This document shows positions 34,244 to 42,593 of a stretch of DNA of 47,241 bases, piece after piece; the stretch's first letter is position 1; each line of letters opens with the position of its first letter. The position numbers and the translations under genes were made by a program. The notes beneath the pieces are model-generated. The model saw only the letters and a list, made by a program, of their open reading frames with translations. It had not been told where the DNA came from and ran no database searches. The stretch lies in the NCBI GenBank assembly GCA_943914475.1, contig CALUCE010000016.1, forward strand, positions 1 through 47,241. Direction: 5' to 3'. The DNA comes from an uncultured Anaerococcus sp. (GTDB lineage Bacteria; Bacillota; Clostridia; Tissierellales; Peptoniphilaceae).

Positions 34244-35515
34244 TTATTTTTCCTCAGCTAAAGCTTGGTTCATATCTTTTGCTAGATTCTTTAATGCATC
34301 TTCAGGTTTTGTTTGTAGTGAGAACATTTCGTTTAAATAATTTGTTTCCATTTCATTCCATTTAGAAGTGTTTTTACTAACTGGATATGGTACTGCATAT
34401 TCCAATTCATCAACAAAAGCTTGTAAGTTTATATTTGGGAATGAATCTTTCCAAATGTCTAAACTTTTTTCGTTAGCAGGAATTACAGCTCCACTTTTTG
34501 CCCACTTGTCATTAACTTCTTTACTTCCTAAATATGTTAAGAATTCTTTGGCTTTTTCTTTATTTTTACTATTTGCAGCTAACGCATATGATAAACCGTG
34601 AATTGTTGCTGCTCTTTCTTTGATTTTTGGCATAACAACCAAGTCTACTTTATCCTTAATGTTATCACTGTTCATAAACTCAGGAACATTCCAGCTAGCA
34701 GCATAAATCATTGCGATTTTTTCGGCTTTAAATAGCTCTGTAGCCTTTGTATCAGTTTGGGTTTGTACATCTGGACTTTGTTCTTTTTCTAAGAAGTCGA
34801 TCCATCTTTGTGTGCCGTCTAGAGCTTCTGGAGTGTCATAGCCACTCTTTTTCATATCCTCAGATATTATAAATCCTCCGGATTGTGGAATTGTATCATA
34901 TAGTCCCTCTTGTGTTGCTGCTTGAGATGCTATTCCCCAAACTCCCTTTTCTTTATTAGTTAATTTTTCTGCAGCGTCAGCCATATCATCCCAAGTCCAT
35001 TCGTCTGTAGGATAATCAACGCCAGCATTATCGAACATTTCTTTGTTATACCAAAGTGCTGTCAAATCCCAGTCTTTTGGTAAACCATATAACTTACCAT
35101 CATATGTATATAAATCTATTAATGATTGAGGGTAGTCAGACAAGTCTATTTTCTTACTGTCCACTAAGTCATCTATCGGTTCTAGTACATTATTTGAAGC
35201 AAATTTCATAAAATTAGGACCATTCATAAAGAATATATCTGGCATTACAGATCCTGAAGCTTGAGTTTCTAATTTTGTAAAATGATCTTTGAAGGATCCC
35301 ATTTCGATTTGAATTTTTGTGCCAGGATTTTCTTTTTCATAATCTGCCACGATTTCTTTCATAACTTTTTCTTGGTTTGTATCCCACATGGCTAACCTTA
35401 CTACATTATCATCATTATTTGCGGTTGCAGATCCATTATCTTGGTTATCTGACGCTCCACAAGCTGTAATGGATAAACATAAAGCAATTGTAGTTAGAAT
35501 TTTAAAACGTTTCAT
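34244..35515 (-). CDS. Extracellular sugar-binding lipoprotein of the ABC operon
   Basis: The 423-residue protein has a lipoprotein signal peptide with lipobox ITAC (Cys19), then a type 1 extracellular solute-binding fold: VRLAMWDTNQEKVMKEIVADYEKENPGTKIQIE at the N-terminal domain and PDIFFMNGPNFMKFAS after it. It captures a sugar for the two permeases encoded downstream. The sugar is not readable from sequence; the divergent agaS, sharing the same operator, points to GalNAc or a galactosamine-containing oligosaccharide. It is the first gene of the operon and is preceded by a leader of about 130 bases. Confidence 0.92.
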   Translation of the reverse strand: MKRFKILTTIALCLSITACGASDNQDNGSATANNDDNVVRLAMWDTNQEKVMKEIVADYEKENPGTKIQIEMGSFKDHFTKLETQASGSVMPDIFFMNGPNFMKFASNNVLEPIDDLVDSKKIDLSDYPQSLIDLYTYDGKLYGLPKDWDLTALWYNKEMFDNAGVDYPTDEWTWDDMADAAEKLTNKEKGVWGIASQAATQEGLYDTIPQSGGFIISEDMKKSGYDTPEALDGTQRWIDFLEKEQSPDVQTQTDTKATELFKAEKIAMIYAASWNVPEFMNSDNIKDKVDLVVMPKIKERAATIHGLSYALAANSKNKEKAKEFLTYLGSKEVNDKWAKSGAVIPANEKSLDIWKDSFPNINLQAFVDELEYAVPYPVSKNTSKWNEMETNYLNEMFSLQTKPEDALKNLAKDMNQALAEEK

Positions 35516-35635
35516 ATTTCCTCCTCAAAAAACGATATCATAAATTATAATAGAAACAGATTGACTTTACATCTGCCCCTTCTTTATCAAATTGTAGTAA
35601 AAGAATAAAGTTGGAATCAGTTTTTATTAGGTCGT

Positions 35636-35645
35636 GGTAGTTACC
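35636..35645. promoter_or_regulatory. Operator GGTAGTTACC at the ABC-operon promoter
   Basis: The palindrome GGTAGTTACC lies 8 bases after the -10 box of the minus-strand promoter. The same 10 bases recur at 35790-35799 in the mirror position after the agaS -10 box. The GT(N)xAC form fits a GntR-type regulator, which is not encoded in the window. Confidence 0.65.
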
Positions 35646-35653
35646 TTTTTATC

Positions 35654-35682
35654 ATTATAATTAATAAAAACTGCAATGTCAA
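35654..35682 (-). promoter_or_regulatory. Consensus promoter of the sugar ABC operon
   Basis: On the minus strand a perfect TTGACA (35677-35682) is followed after exactly 17 bases by a perfect TATAAT (35654-35659). This is the best match to the sigma-70/A consensus that I saw in the window, consistent with a promoter held off by a repressor at the adjacent palindrome. Confidence 0.85.
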
Positions 35683-35754
35683 ATAAAAAAAGAAAAAGAT
35701 TTCACATATACTAAATGGCTATAATATGAGAATACCTATTTATTAAGAAAACAT

Positions 35755-35783
35755 TTGATAAAACAAGTGAGCGAGTATATAAT
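35755..35783 (+). promoter_or_regulatory. Promoter of agaS
   Basis: TTGATA (35755-35760), 17 bases, and TATAAT (35778-35783). The reading frame that extends upstream of the agaS ATG begins inside this promoter and is therefore not coding. Confidence 0.78.
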
Positions 35784-35787
35784 GATA

Positions 35788-35801
35788 ATGGTAGTTACCA
35801 T
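35788..35801. promoter_or_regulatory. Operator ATGGTAGTTACCAT at the agaS promoter
   Basis: A 14-base palindrome covers the expected transcription start, 4 bases after the -10 box and before the GAGGAGG ribosome site. Its core is identical to the operator of the divergent ABC operon. Confidence 0.68.
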
Positions 35802-35814
35802 ACGAGGAGGTATT

Positions 35815-36936
35815 ATGTTAATTAATCAAGCAAAAGAAAAAGGTGGAAAATTTACCTATACAGAGATTATGCAACAGCCTGATATCTGGCTAAAGGTATA
35901 TGATTTGTATATGGAAAGAAAGAATGATATAGATGCTTTCTTAAAAAATGTTGGAGATGACGCTAAGGTAATATTTACTGGAGCAGGTACAAGTGAATAT
36001 GTAGGTAATATAGCTTGTGAATATTTAAAATCTTTAGATGATAAATTTGTATCAATAGCAACAACAGACTTGGTATCAAGTCCTTACCTACACTTTAAGA
36101 AAGATCAAAAAACTCTTTTAGTATCTTTCGCAAGAAGTGGAAACTCCCCAGAGTCCCTTGCAGCAGTTGAGCTTGGAGATCAAATAGTAGATGATTTCTA
36201 TAATCTTGCCATAACCTGTGCACCAGATGGAAAACTAGCAGAAAACTTATATGAAGATGAAAAGTCCTATGTATTCATAGAACCAGAAGGAACAAACGAT
36301 AAGTCATTTGCCATGACCAGCTCCTTCTCATCCATGCTTTTATCCACTCTATTGATATTTGATCAAAGAGATAACAAAGAAGAAATAGTAAAAACATTGG
36401 CAAAACTAGGCCAAGAAGTAGTAGATAGAAAAGAAGAAGTAGAAAAGTTAGTAGACCTAGATTTCGATAGGATAGTATATTTAGGATCAGGCCCATTATA
36501 CAGACTTACTAAAGAAGCAGGACTTAAGATTTTAGAGCTAACAGCAGGAGAAGTAGTAGCTATAAACGAATCCAGCATGGGCTTTAGACATGGTCCAAAA
36601 TCGATAATAAACGATGAAACTCTTATAGTATCATTTGTATCAGAAAATGAATACACCAAGCTATATGACCTAGATATACTAGAAGAAATCCACATGGATA
36701 AGATAGCAAAAAGAGTAGTATCAATATCTAACCAAAAATATGGAAAAGACTGGGAAGAGTTTGTCCTAGAATCAAAAGAAATAGAAGACGTATATTTAGC
36801 CTTAGCTTATATTATGGTTGCACAAATTATAGGACTTGTAACAAGTTTAAAAATAGGAAATACACCTGATGACCCATCCAAGTCAAAGACAGTAAACAGG
36901 GTTGTAAAGGGTGTAACTATACACGAATATAAGTAG
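35815..36936 (+). CDS. agaS: AgaS-type galactosamine-6-phosphate deaminase/isomerase
   Basis: The 373-residue protein has two SIS domains with FTGAGTSEYVGNIACEYL, SFARSGNSPESLAAVEL, EPEGTNDKSFAMTSSFS, YLGSGPLYRLTKEAGLKILELTAGEV and SSMGFRHGPKSII, the pattern of AgaS. AgaS deaminates galactosamine-6-P to tagatose-6-P, the substrate of LacC encoded about 8.6 kb upstream. I chose the ATG at 35815 because GAGGAGG lies just before it and the upstream codons cover the promoter and operator. It shares an operator with the divergent ABC importer. Confidence 0.9.
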   Translation: MLINQAKEKGGKFTYTEIMQQPDIWLKVYDLYMERKNDIDAFLKNVGDDAKVIFTGAGTSEYVGNIACEYLKSLDDKFVSIATTDLVSSPYLHFKKDQKTLLVSFARSGNSPESLAAVELGDQIVDDFYNLAITCAPDGKLAENLYEDEKSYVFIEPEGTNDKSFAMTSSFSSMLLSTLLIFDQRDNKEEIVKTLAKLGQEVVDRKEEVEKLVDLDFDRIVYLGSGPLYRLTKEAGLKILELTAGEVVAINESSMGFRHGPKSIINDETLIVSFVSENEYTKLYDLDILEEIHMDKIAKRVVSISNQKYGKDWEEFVLESKEIEDVYLALAYIMVAQIIGLVTSLKIGNTPDDPSKSKTVNRVVKGVTIHEYK

Positions 36937-37211
36937 GAGAATATGAAGTTTTATTCACGGCGATTACAATTATTTTGTAAAAAAGAGATGCCTAAAGACT
37001 TTATATTTTAGTGGTAGTCTGTATGAATACTCTAGCACTCATTTCTATAATTATTTCTAACATAAATGTATTAAAATAATTTGTAAAGTATTGTTAAGGT
37101 ATAAATGTTTTGGGGTAAATTATAGTACCATCTCTAAATTAGTAAATAAAAACTCTATCAATATGGTGATGTATTTCAACTATTTATAATAAATATATAA
37201 AAGGAGCAAGG

Positions 37212-38687
37212 ATGAAAAATAACATAGTTTTAATCATGGCTGACCAGTTTAGGTATGACTGTATAAATGCCCATGACAATGCTTTGATTTCAACTCCGAC
37301 CTTAAATCAATGGGCAAAAAAAGGAGTTGATTTTAAAAATGCCTATTCTGCTTGTCCTACCTGCATACCGGCTAGGGCAAGTCTTCTTAGTGGCCTAAGC
37401 CAAGAATCGACAGGGATTGTGGGCTATGACGAGGATGCTAATTGGAATTTTCCCCAACAAATGGGTCAGGTTTTTGCAGACAGTGGATATTATGCCAAGG
37501 CCGTAGGCAAGATGCATGTTAATCCTGAAAGAAAGAGGATGGGTTTTCACCATGTAGAACTTCATGATGGCTACCTCCACGCTACAAGAAATATAAACTT
37601 CAAGGTTAAAAATGCCTATGCCTATACAGATGATTACTATAAATATTTAAAGGAAAACTTGGGGGCGGTTACAGATTACATAGACTATGGTCTTGAGTGT
37701 AATTCCTGGGTTGCAAGACCCTTCCCCTATGAAGAAAAATATCATCCAACTAACTGGGCTGTAGCTAGGGCCATAGACTTTTTAGAATCAAGGGATACAG
37801 AAGAAGCTTTCTTTTTAAAACTTAGCTTGGTAAGGCCTCATTCTCCTTTAGACCCTCCAGAATATTATTTTAATATGTATATGGATAAGTTTAAGGATTT
37901 GAAGAAAGAAAATATGGAAAATTGGCTTGATAAACTAGGCTTAAATGTGGAAGCTGAGTCCATAGATGCCCTTAGTGGAGAAATTCCTATAGATGATTAT
38001 AGGAGGATGCTTGCAGGATACTATGGATCCATAACCCATATAGACCACCAAATAAACAGGTTTATGATGGCTGCTCTTGAGCATAATCTAATGGACAATA
38101 CTATTTTTGTCTTTACAAGTGACCATGGTGACCAATTGGCTGACCATAATCTTTTCAGGAAGGGCTTTGCCTACCAAGAATCAATACACCTACCTTTTAT
38201 AGTTTATGATCCAGGTCATAATATAAGTGATGCAGATAAAAAAGTAAGTGAAGTAGAAGAATTGGTTGAGCTTAGGGATATCCTACCTAGTCTTTTGGAC
38301 TTTGCTACAGGAGAAGAGCTTTCTGGAGTTGATGGAAAGTCTGTAAAAAGTCTTATGATTAAGGGTCAAGACCAAGTGGAATGGAGAGACTACCTTCACG
38401 GAGAGCATATACTTGGAGAATTTTCCAACCAATTTATTTTGAAATTACCTTACAAGTATATCTGGTATACACAAAGTGGCATAGAGCAAGTCTTTGATCT
38501 TAGCAAAGATCCAAATGAAAAAACAGACCTATATGATAATCCTGCCTATAAAGAAGTTCTTGATAAATTAAGAGGAATTTTGATAGAAGAATTAAAAGAT
38601 AGGCCAGAAGGTTTTGTAGAAGATGGAAGACTTATCAAAGGAAGAAAGCAAAGTCCTCTTCTTCCTATAAATGAAAATTATAAATAG
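37212..38687 (+). CDS. Sulfatase (Cys-type, formylglycine-dependent)
   Basis: The 491-residue enzyme hydrolyses sulfate esters. The signature CIPARASLLSG begins at Cys51, the residue to be converted to formylglycine. Asp11 in MADQFRYD, GKMHV and FTSDHGDQLADHN supply the metal and sulfate-binding residues. No signal peptide is present, so it acts in the cytoplasm on imported sulfated sugars. The next gene, 2 bases on, encodes its maturase. With the neighbouring ABC importer and agaS, a sulfated GalNAc or GlcNAc from mucin or glycosaminoglycan is a plausible substrate. The 275 bases upstream hold no gene and no clear promoter that I can defend. Confidence 0.92.
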   Translation: MKNNIVLIMADQFRYDCINAHDNALISTPTLNQWAKKGVDFKNAYSACPTCIPARASLLSGLSQESTGIVGYDEDANWNFPQQMGQVFADSGYYAKAVGKMHVNPERKRMGFHHVELHDGYLHATRNINFKVKNAYAYTDDYYKYLKENLGAVTDYIDYGLECNSWVARPFPYEEKYHPTNWAVARAIDFLESRDTEEAFFLKLSLVRPHSPLDPPEYYFNMYMDKFKDLKKENMENWLDKLGLNVEAESIDALSGEIPIDDYRRMLAGYYGSITHIDHQINRFMMAALEHNLMDNTIFVFTSDHGDQLADHNLFRKGFAYQESIHLPFIVYDPGHNISDADKKVSEVEELVELRDILPSLLDFATGEELSGVDGKSVKSLMIKGQDQVEWRDYLHGEHILGEFSNQFILKLPYKYIWYTQSGIEQVFDLSKDPNEKTDLYDNPAYKEVLDKLRGILIEELKDRPEGFVEDGRLIKGRKQSPLLPINENYK

Positions 38688-38689
38688 CT

Positions 38690-39808
38690 ATGAAATACCT
38701 TTCAATGCTTATAAAGCCCACTTCATCAGCCTGTAACTTAAATTGTGATTATTGCTTTTATTTGGATATAGGAGAAAAAAGAGGAGATACTAATCCTAAG
38801 TTTATGACAAAGGATGAGACAAGGATCATAATAGACAGGTCCTTTGACCAGGTGGAAGAAAACGGACATATAGCCTTTAACTTCCAAGGCGGAGAACCTA
38901 GCCTAATGGGACTAGATTTTTATGAAGACTTTCTTTCCTATGCCAAAAGCAAGGAAAAAAATCTTACTCTTTCTTTTACTCTTCAAACAAATGGACTTTT
39001 GCTTGATGAAAAGTGGGCAAAATTTTTAAAAGAAAATGATTTTTTGGTCGGTTTATCCATAGATGGCGACCAAAAAACTCATAATTCTTATAGAAAAGAT
39101 AAAAAAAATAATAAAACTTACGAAAAAGTCCTAAAAACTAAAAAAATTTTCGATAAGTACAAGGTAGAATACAATGTTTTGACAGTCTTAACTAAAGAGC
39201 TATCAAAAGAACCAAAGGCCTTATATGGTTTTGTTAGAGATGAGAAAATAAAGTACCTTCAAATAATTCCCTGCCTAGATGATTTTGGCAAAGAAACTCC
39301 ATATTCCATAAAGCCAAGAGATTATTATGAATTTCACAAGGAAGTTTTTAATCAGTGGATCAATGATTTGGATGAGGGGATATATACAAGCATAAAAATC
39401 TTTGATGACATAGTAAACTTTATCCTTTATGGTCGTTTGGGCTTTTGTGGGATGGGAGGTTTTTGCACAAACCAAAATGTTATAGAAAGTGACCTATCTG
39501 TTTATCCGTGCGACTTTTATGCCTTGGACTCCTATAAGTTAGGTAATTTAAAGGATGATGACTTTGATCACCTTTACCAAGCTAAGGAACTTTTAGAATT
39601 TATTAGCAAGTCGGAAAAAACATATGAAGCTTGCAAAACCTGTCCTCTAAAAAACTATTGTAAGGGCGGTTGCAGGAGAATGAAAAATGCCATGTATGTT
39701 GAGGACGAAAGTGACTTTTGTGCCTATAGGAAGATTTTTGGCCTGGTCTTAGTAAATATAGACAGGATAAAAAATGATCTTAGAAAGATAAGGTCTAAGA
39801 CTTTATAA
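38690..39808 (+). CDS. Anaerobic sulfatase-maturating enzyme (radical SAM)
   Basis: The 372-residue enzyme oxidises the sulfatase cysteine to formylglycine. The radical-SAM cluster motif is Cys15, Cys19 and Cys22 (SACNLNCDYCFY), the same numbering I recall for the Clostridium perfringens enzyme. The C-terminal SPASM region begins at CGMGGFC, includes Cys274-Asp275 in VYPCDFYALD (the aspartate is the likely catalytic base), and ends in CKTCPLKNYCKGGC. It follows the sulfatase by 2 bases with no strong ribosome site, which suggests coupled translation. Confidence 0.95.
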   Translation: MKYLSMLIKPTSSACNLNCDYCFYLDIGEKRGDTNPKFMTKDETRIIIDRSFDQVEENGHIAFNFQGGEPSLMGLDFYEDFLSYAKSKEKNLTLSFTLQTNGLLLDEKWAKFLKENDFLVGLSIDGDQKTHNSYRKDKKNNKTYEKVLKTKKIFDKYKVEYNVLTVLTKELSKEPKALYGFVRDEKIKYLQIIPCLDDFGKETPYSIKPRDYYEFHKEVFNQWINDLDEGIYTSIKIFDDIVNFILYGRLGFCGMGGFCTNQNVIESDLSVYPCDFYALDSYKLGNLKDDDFDHLYQAKELLEFISKSEKTYEACKTCPLKNYCKGGCRRMKNAMYVEDESDFCAYRKIFGLVLVNIDRIKNDLRKIRSKTL

Positions 39809-39931
39809 AAATCCCTATAACCATGCATAAGATACGTTTTCACAAATGGTATCTAATCAAATAGATACAACTTTAAGACTTGTAACGAATCGTCTAAAAA
39901 TACAGGTTAAAAGACTGAAATTTAAACAAAA

Positions 39932-39961
39932 TTAGACTACCTATAAAATAAAAAATATGAT
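39932..39961 (+). promoter_or_regulatory. Candidate promoter of the lone binding-protein gene
   Basis: TTAGAC (39932-39937), 18 bases, and TATGAT (39956-39961), followed by TAGGAGG and the ATG. It is a moderate match. No terminator is visible in the 186 bases after the maturase gene. Confidence 0.4.
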
Positions 39962-39994
39962 AATATATAAATACGATAGGAGGAATGTGATATT

Positions 39995-41383
39995 ATGAAA
40001 AAAATGAAAATGTTTTTATTGACAGCAGCACTAGCAGTAGGATTTTCTGCTTGTGGTAACAATAATGCCAAAGACGACCAAGGTTCAGCACAAACTGAAG
40101 GAAGTCAAGTTGCTGAAACAACGGCTGATGGAGACTTCTCTGGAAAGACACTAAAGGTTGCAGGACTTGATGGTGGATATGGAACTGAAGGATGGAATGA
40201 AGTTATTAAAAAATTCGAAGAAAAGACTGGAGCAAAAGTAGAGTCTCAATTCGAAAAGAACATCTCTGAAGTTTTAAGACCTGAAATCCAAGCTGGTAAC
40301 CTACCAGATGTTATTTATCTATCTATAGGTCAACAAGATTCTTTAACTGAAACAATGTTAAAAGAAAACATGGTAATGGATATTACAGATATTCTAGATA
40401 GAACAATACCTGGAGAAGACACTACAGTAAAAGATAAACTTATACCAGGATTTATCAATACAGTTGTAACTGATCCATACAATGATGGAAAAACATACCT
40501 TGCTCCATTATTCTATGCACCAGCAGGACTTTGGTATAACCAAGCTATGTTCAAAGATGGTGGCGGAAAATATGAACTTCCAGAAACCATGGATGAATTT
40601 ATAGCCCTAGGTAAGGAAGCAGAAAAAGACGGAGTAGCCCTATTTACTTATCCAGTATCTGGATATATGGATACTTTCATCTTTGCCTATGCAGGAGAAG
40701 TTGGTGGACAAGACCTAATCAACCAACTTGTAAACTATGATGTTGATGCTTGGGAAAATGATGCAAAACCAATCTTTGACACAACTGGAGAAATCTTAAA
40801 ATACTTGAACAAAAACACAGTAAGTCAAGCCAACAAAGAATCCTTCACACAAAACCAACTTTCAGTTATGAAAAACGAAACCTTATTCATGCCTAACGGA
40901 ACATGGATTGTAGGTGAAATGGCTAATGCTGAAGGCGTTGCTGATGGATTTAAATGGGGCTTCATGGCTCTACCATCTTACGAAGGATCTGACAGATACT
41001 CTTACTCATTCTGCGAACAAGCCTTCATTCCAAAGGATGCTGAAGAACCAGAACTTGCTAAAGAATTCCTAGCTTACCTATACTCAGATGAAGCTGCAAA
41101 AATATTTGCTGAAAATGGTGGAGCAATCCAACCAATCAACAACTATGCAGACTTTGTAACAGATGAAGATGCTAAACTTTACTACTCAGTATTTGACGAA
41201 GGTGTAAAACCTGCCATAGCAAGCTGGGCTATAGCACCACCGGTAGAAGGTGTTAATATCCACAATGAACTATTTAACAAAATTGACTCTGTAGCAAACG
41301 GAGATATCACAGTAGATGAATGGCATGACTCTGTAGTTAAGGCTGCAGAAAAACTAAACGATGCCATAGAAGCTGAAAAATAA
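39995..41383 (+). CDS. Orphan sugar-binding lipoprotein
   Basis: The 462-residue protein has a lipobox FSAC (Cys20), an acidic/Thr-rich linker (about 21-50), and a CUT1-type binding fold starting LKVAGLDGGYGTEGWNEVIKKFEEKTGAKVE and containing AGNLPDVIYLSIGQQ and FYAPAGLWYNQAMF. It resembles binding proteins for GlcNAc-containing oligosaccharides, but I would not fix the substrate. It has its own terminator and no permease genes beside it, so it either feeds the importer at 30-35 kb or one elsewhere. It is only distantly similar to the binding protein at 34244. TAGGAGG precedes the start. Confidence 0.9.
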   Translation: MKKMKMFLLTAALAVGFSACGNNNAKDDQGSAQTEGSQVAETTADGDFSGKTLKVAGLDGGYGTEGWNEVIKKFEEKTGAKVESQFEKNISEVLRPEIQAGNLPDVIYLSIGQQDSLTETMLKENMVMDITDILDRTIPGEDTTVKDKLIPGFINTVVTDPYNDGKTYLAPLFYAPAGLWYNQAMFKDGGGKYELPETMDEFIALGKEAEKDGVALFTYPVSGYMDTFIFAYAGEVGGQDLINQLVNYDVDAWENDAKPIFDTTGEILKYLNKNTVSQANKESFTQNQLSVMKNETLFMPNGTWIVGEMANAEGVADGFKWGFMALPSYEGSDRYSYSFCEQAFIPKDAEEPELAKEFLAYLYSDEAAKIFAENGGAIQPINNYADFVTDEDAKLYYSVFDEGVKPAIASWAIAPPVEGVNIHNELFNKIDSVANGDITVDEWHDSVVKAAEKLNDAIEAEK

Positions 41384-41390
41384 GTTTTCC

Positions 41391-41424
41391 AAAAAAAGAG
41401 TTGGGATAAGCCTGACTCTTTTTT
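41391..41424 (+). terminator. Terminator after the orphan binding-protein gene
   Basis: AAAAAGAGT pairs with ACTCTTTTT around a 13-base loop with T-run, starting within 10 bases of the stop codon. It isolates the binding-protein gene from galE. Confidence 0.8.
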
Positions 41425-41536
41425 ACTAAAATAATTTAGGCTTGATTGGTATTGTTAAGTAGTGATGATTTTGACCTTAAACTTTAAAGTAGTATAGCAA
41501 TATTAGGAAATAAAAAATATAGAAAGGAATAAATTG

Positions 41537-42550
41537 ATGAAAATTTTATTGGCAGGAGGAGCAGGTTACATAGGCTCCCACACAGCTGTAGAACTTTTGG
41601 ACTCTGGCTATGAAATAGTGGTTGTTGACAATTATTCAAATTCAAAACCATCAGTAATTGATAGAATAAAGGAAATTACAAAAAAAGATTTCAAATCCTA
41701 TGAAGCAGATATAAGAGATAGGAAAAAAATGAGAGAAATCTTTAAAGACAATCAAATTGACGGAGTAATCCATTTTGCAGGCCTAAAAGCAGTAGGAGAA
41801 AGTACTACAAAACCTATAAAATATTATAGAAATAATATAGACACCACCCTAACTCTTTTAGAAGTGATGGAAGAGTTTAAGGTAAACCAATTTATTTTCT
41901 CATCATCTGCAACAGTTTATGGCGAAGACAATAAGGTTCCTTATAAGGAAGAAATGCCAAGGGGCAATTGTACCAATCCTTATGGTTGGACCAAGGTTAT
42001 GATGGAACAAATCTTAGAAGATGCAGCCAAGGCCAATAAAGACCTTTCTGTTATCATACTCAGATATTTTAACCCTATAGGAGCTCACAAATCTCACCTT
42101 ATAGGAGAATTACCATCAGGTATACCAAACAACCTTATGCCTTATGTGACTCAAGTTGCTATTGGTAAGCTTCCAAAACTAACTATATATGGTGGAGATT
42201 ATGATACACCAGATGGAACTTGCAGACGTGATTATATCCACGTAGTAGATTTAGCCAAGGCTCACGTTAGGGCTGTAGAATATGCAGAAAATTATAAGGG
42301 AGTAGACCACTTTAATGTAGGAACAGGAACTCCTTACAGTGTTTTAGATATAGTAAAAGCCTTTGAAAAGGCCAATGGTTTAAAAATAAATTATGTAATA
42401 GGTGACAGAAGACCAGGAGACTTGCAAGACTCTTGGGCAGATGTAGAAAAAATAGATAAGGTATTAGGCTGGAAAACAGAGTATAATCTTATTGATATGT
42501 GCAAAGATTCCCGGGAATGGGAAAGGAACATAGAAAATATAGACCTATAG
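41537..42550 (+). CDS. galE: UDP-glucose 4-epimerase
   Basis: The 337-residue short-chain dehydrogenase-type enzyme interconverts UDP-galactose and UDP-glucose, or their N-acetyl forms. The NAD loop GGAGYIGSH is at residues 6-14. SSSATVYG holds the catalytic serine/threonine region, and YGWTK the Tyr-Lys pair. RRDYIHVVDLAKAH and NVGTGTPYSVLDIV are typical. I chose the ATG at 41537, with AGGA 8 bases upstream; a TTG one codon earlier is possible. It is followed by a nucleotidyltransferase gene, which suggests joint sugar-nucleotide metabolism. Confidence 0.95.
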   Translation: MKILLAGGAGYIGSHTAVELLDSGYEIVVVDNYSNSKPSVIDRIKEITKKDFKSYEADIRDRKKMREIFKDNQIDGVIHFAGLKAVGESTTKPIKYYRNNIDTTLTLLEVMEEFKVNQFIFSSSATVYGEDNKVPYKEEMPRGNCTNPYGWTKVMMEQILEDAAKANKDLSVIILRYFNPIGAHKSHLIGELPSGIPNNLMPYVTQVAIGKLPKLTIYGGDYDTPDGTCRRDYIHVVDLAKAHVRAVEYAENYKGVDHFNVGTGTPYSVLDIVKAFEKANGLKINYVIGDRRPGDLQDSWADVEKIDKVLGWKTEYNLIDMCKDSREWERNIENIDL

Positions 42551-42593
42551 GGTAAAACGATAAGTTTACTTGATAAAAAATAAAGGAGAACAA

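Noticed and set aside
35755..35814. N-terminal extension of AgaS by 20 codons
   Set aside because: The extension starts in the -35 box and runs through the -10 box and operator; the ATG at 35815 has a proper GAGGAGG site.
36937..37211. Possible small gene, RNA or terminator in the gap between agaS and the sulfatase
   Set aside because: No frame with a ribosome site, no stable hairpin with a T-run and no clear promoter could be found; I see nothing definable in these 275 bases.
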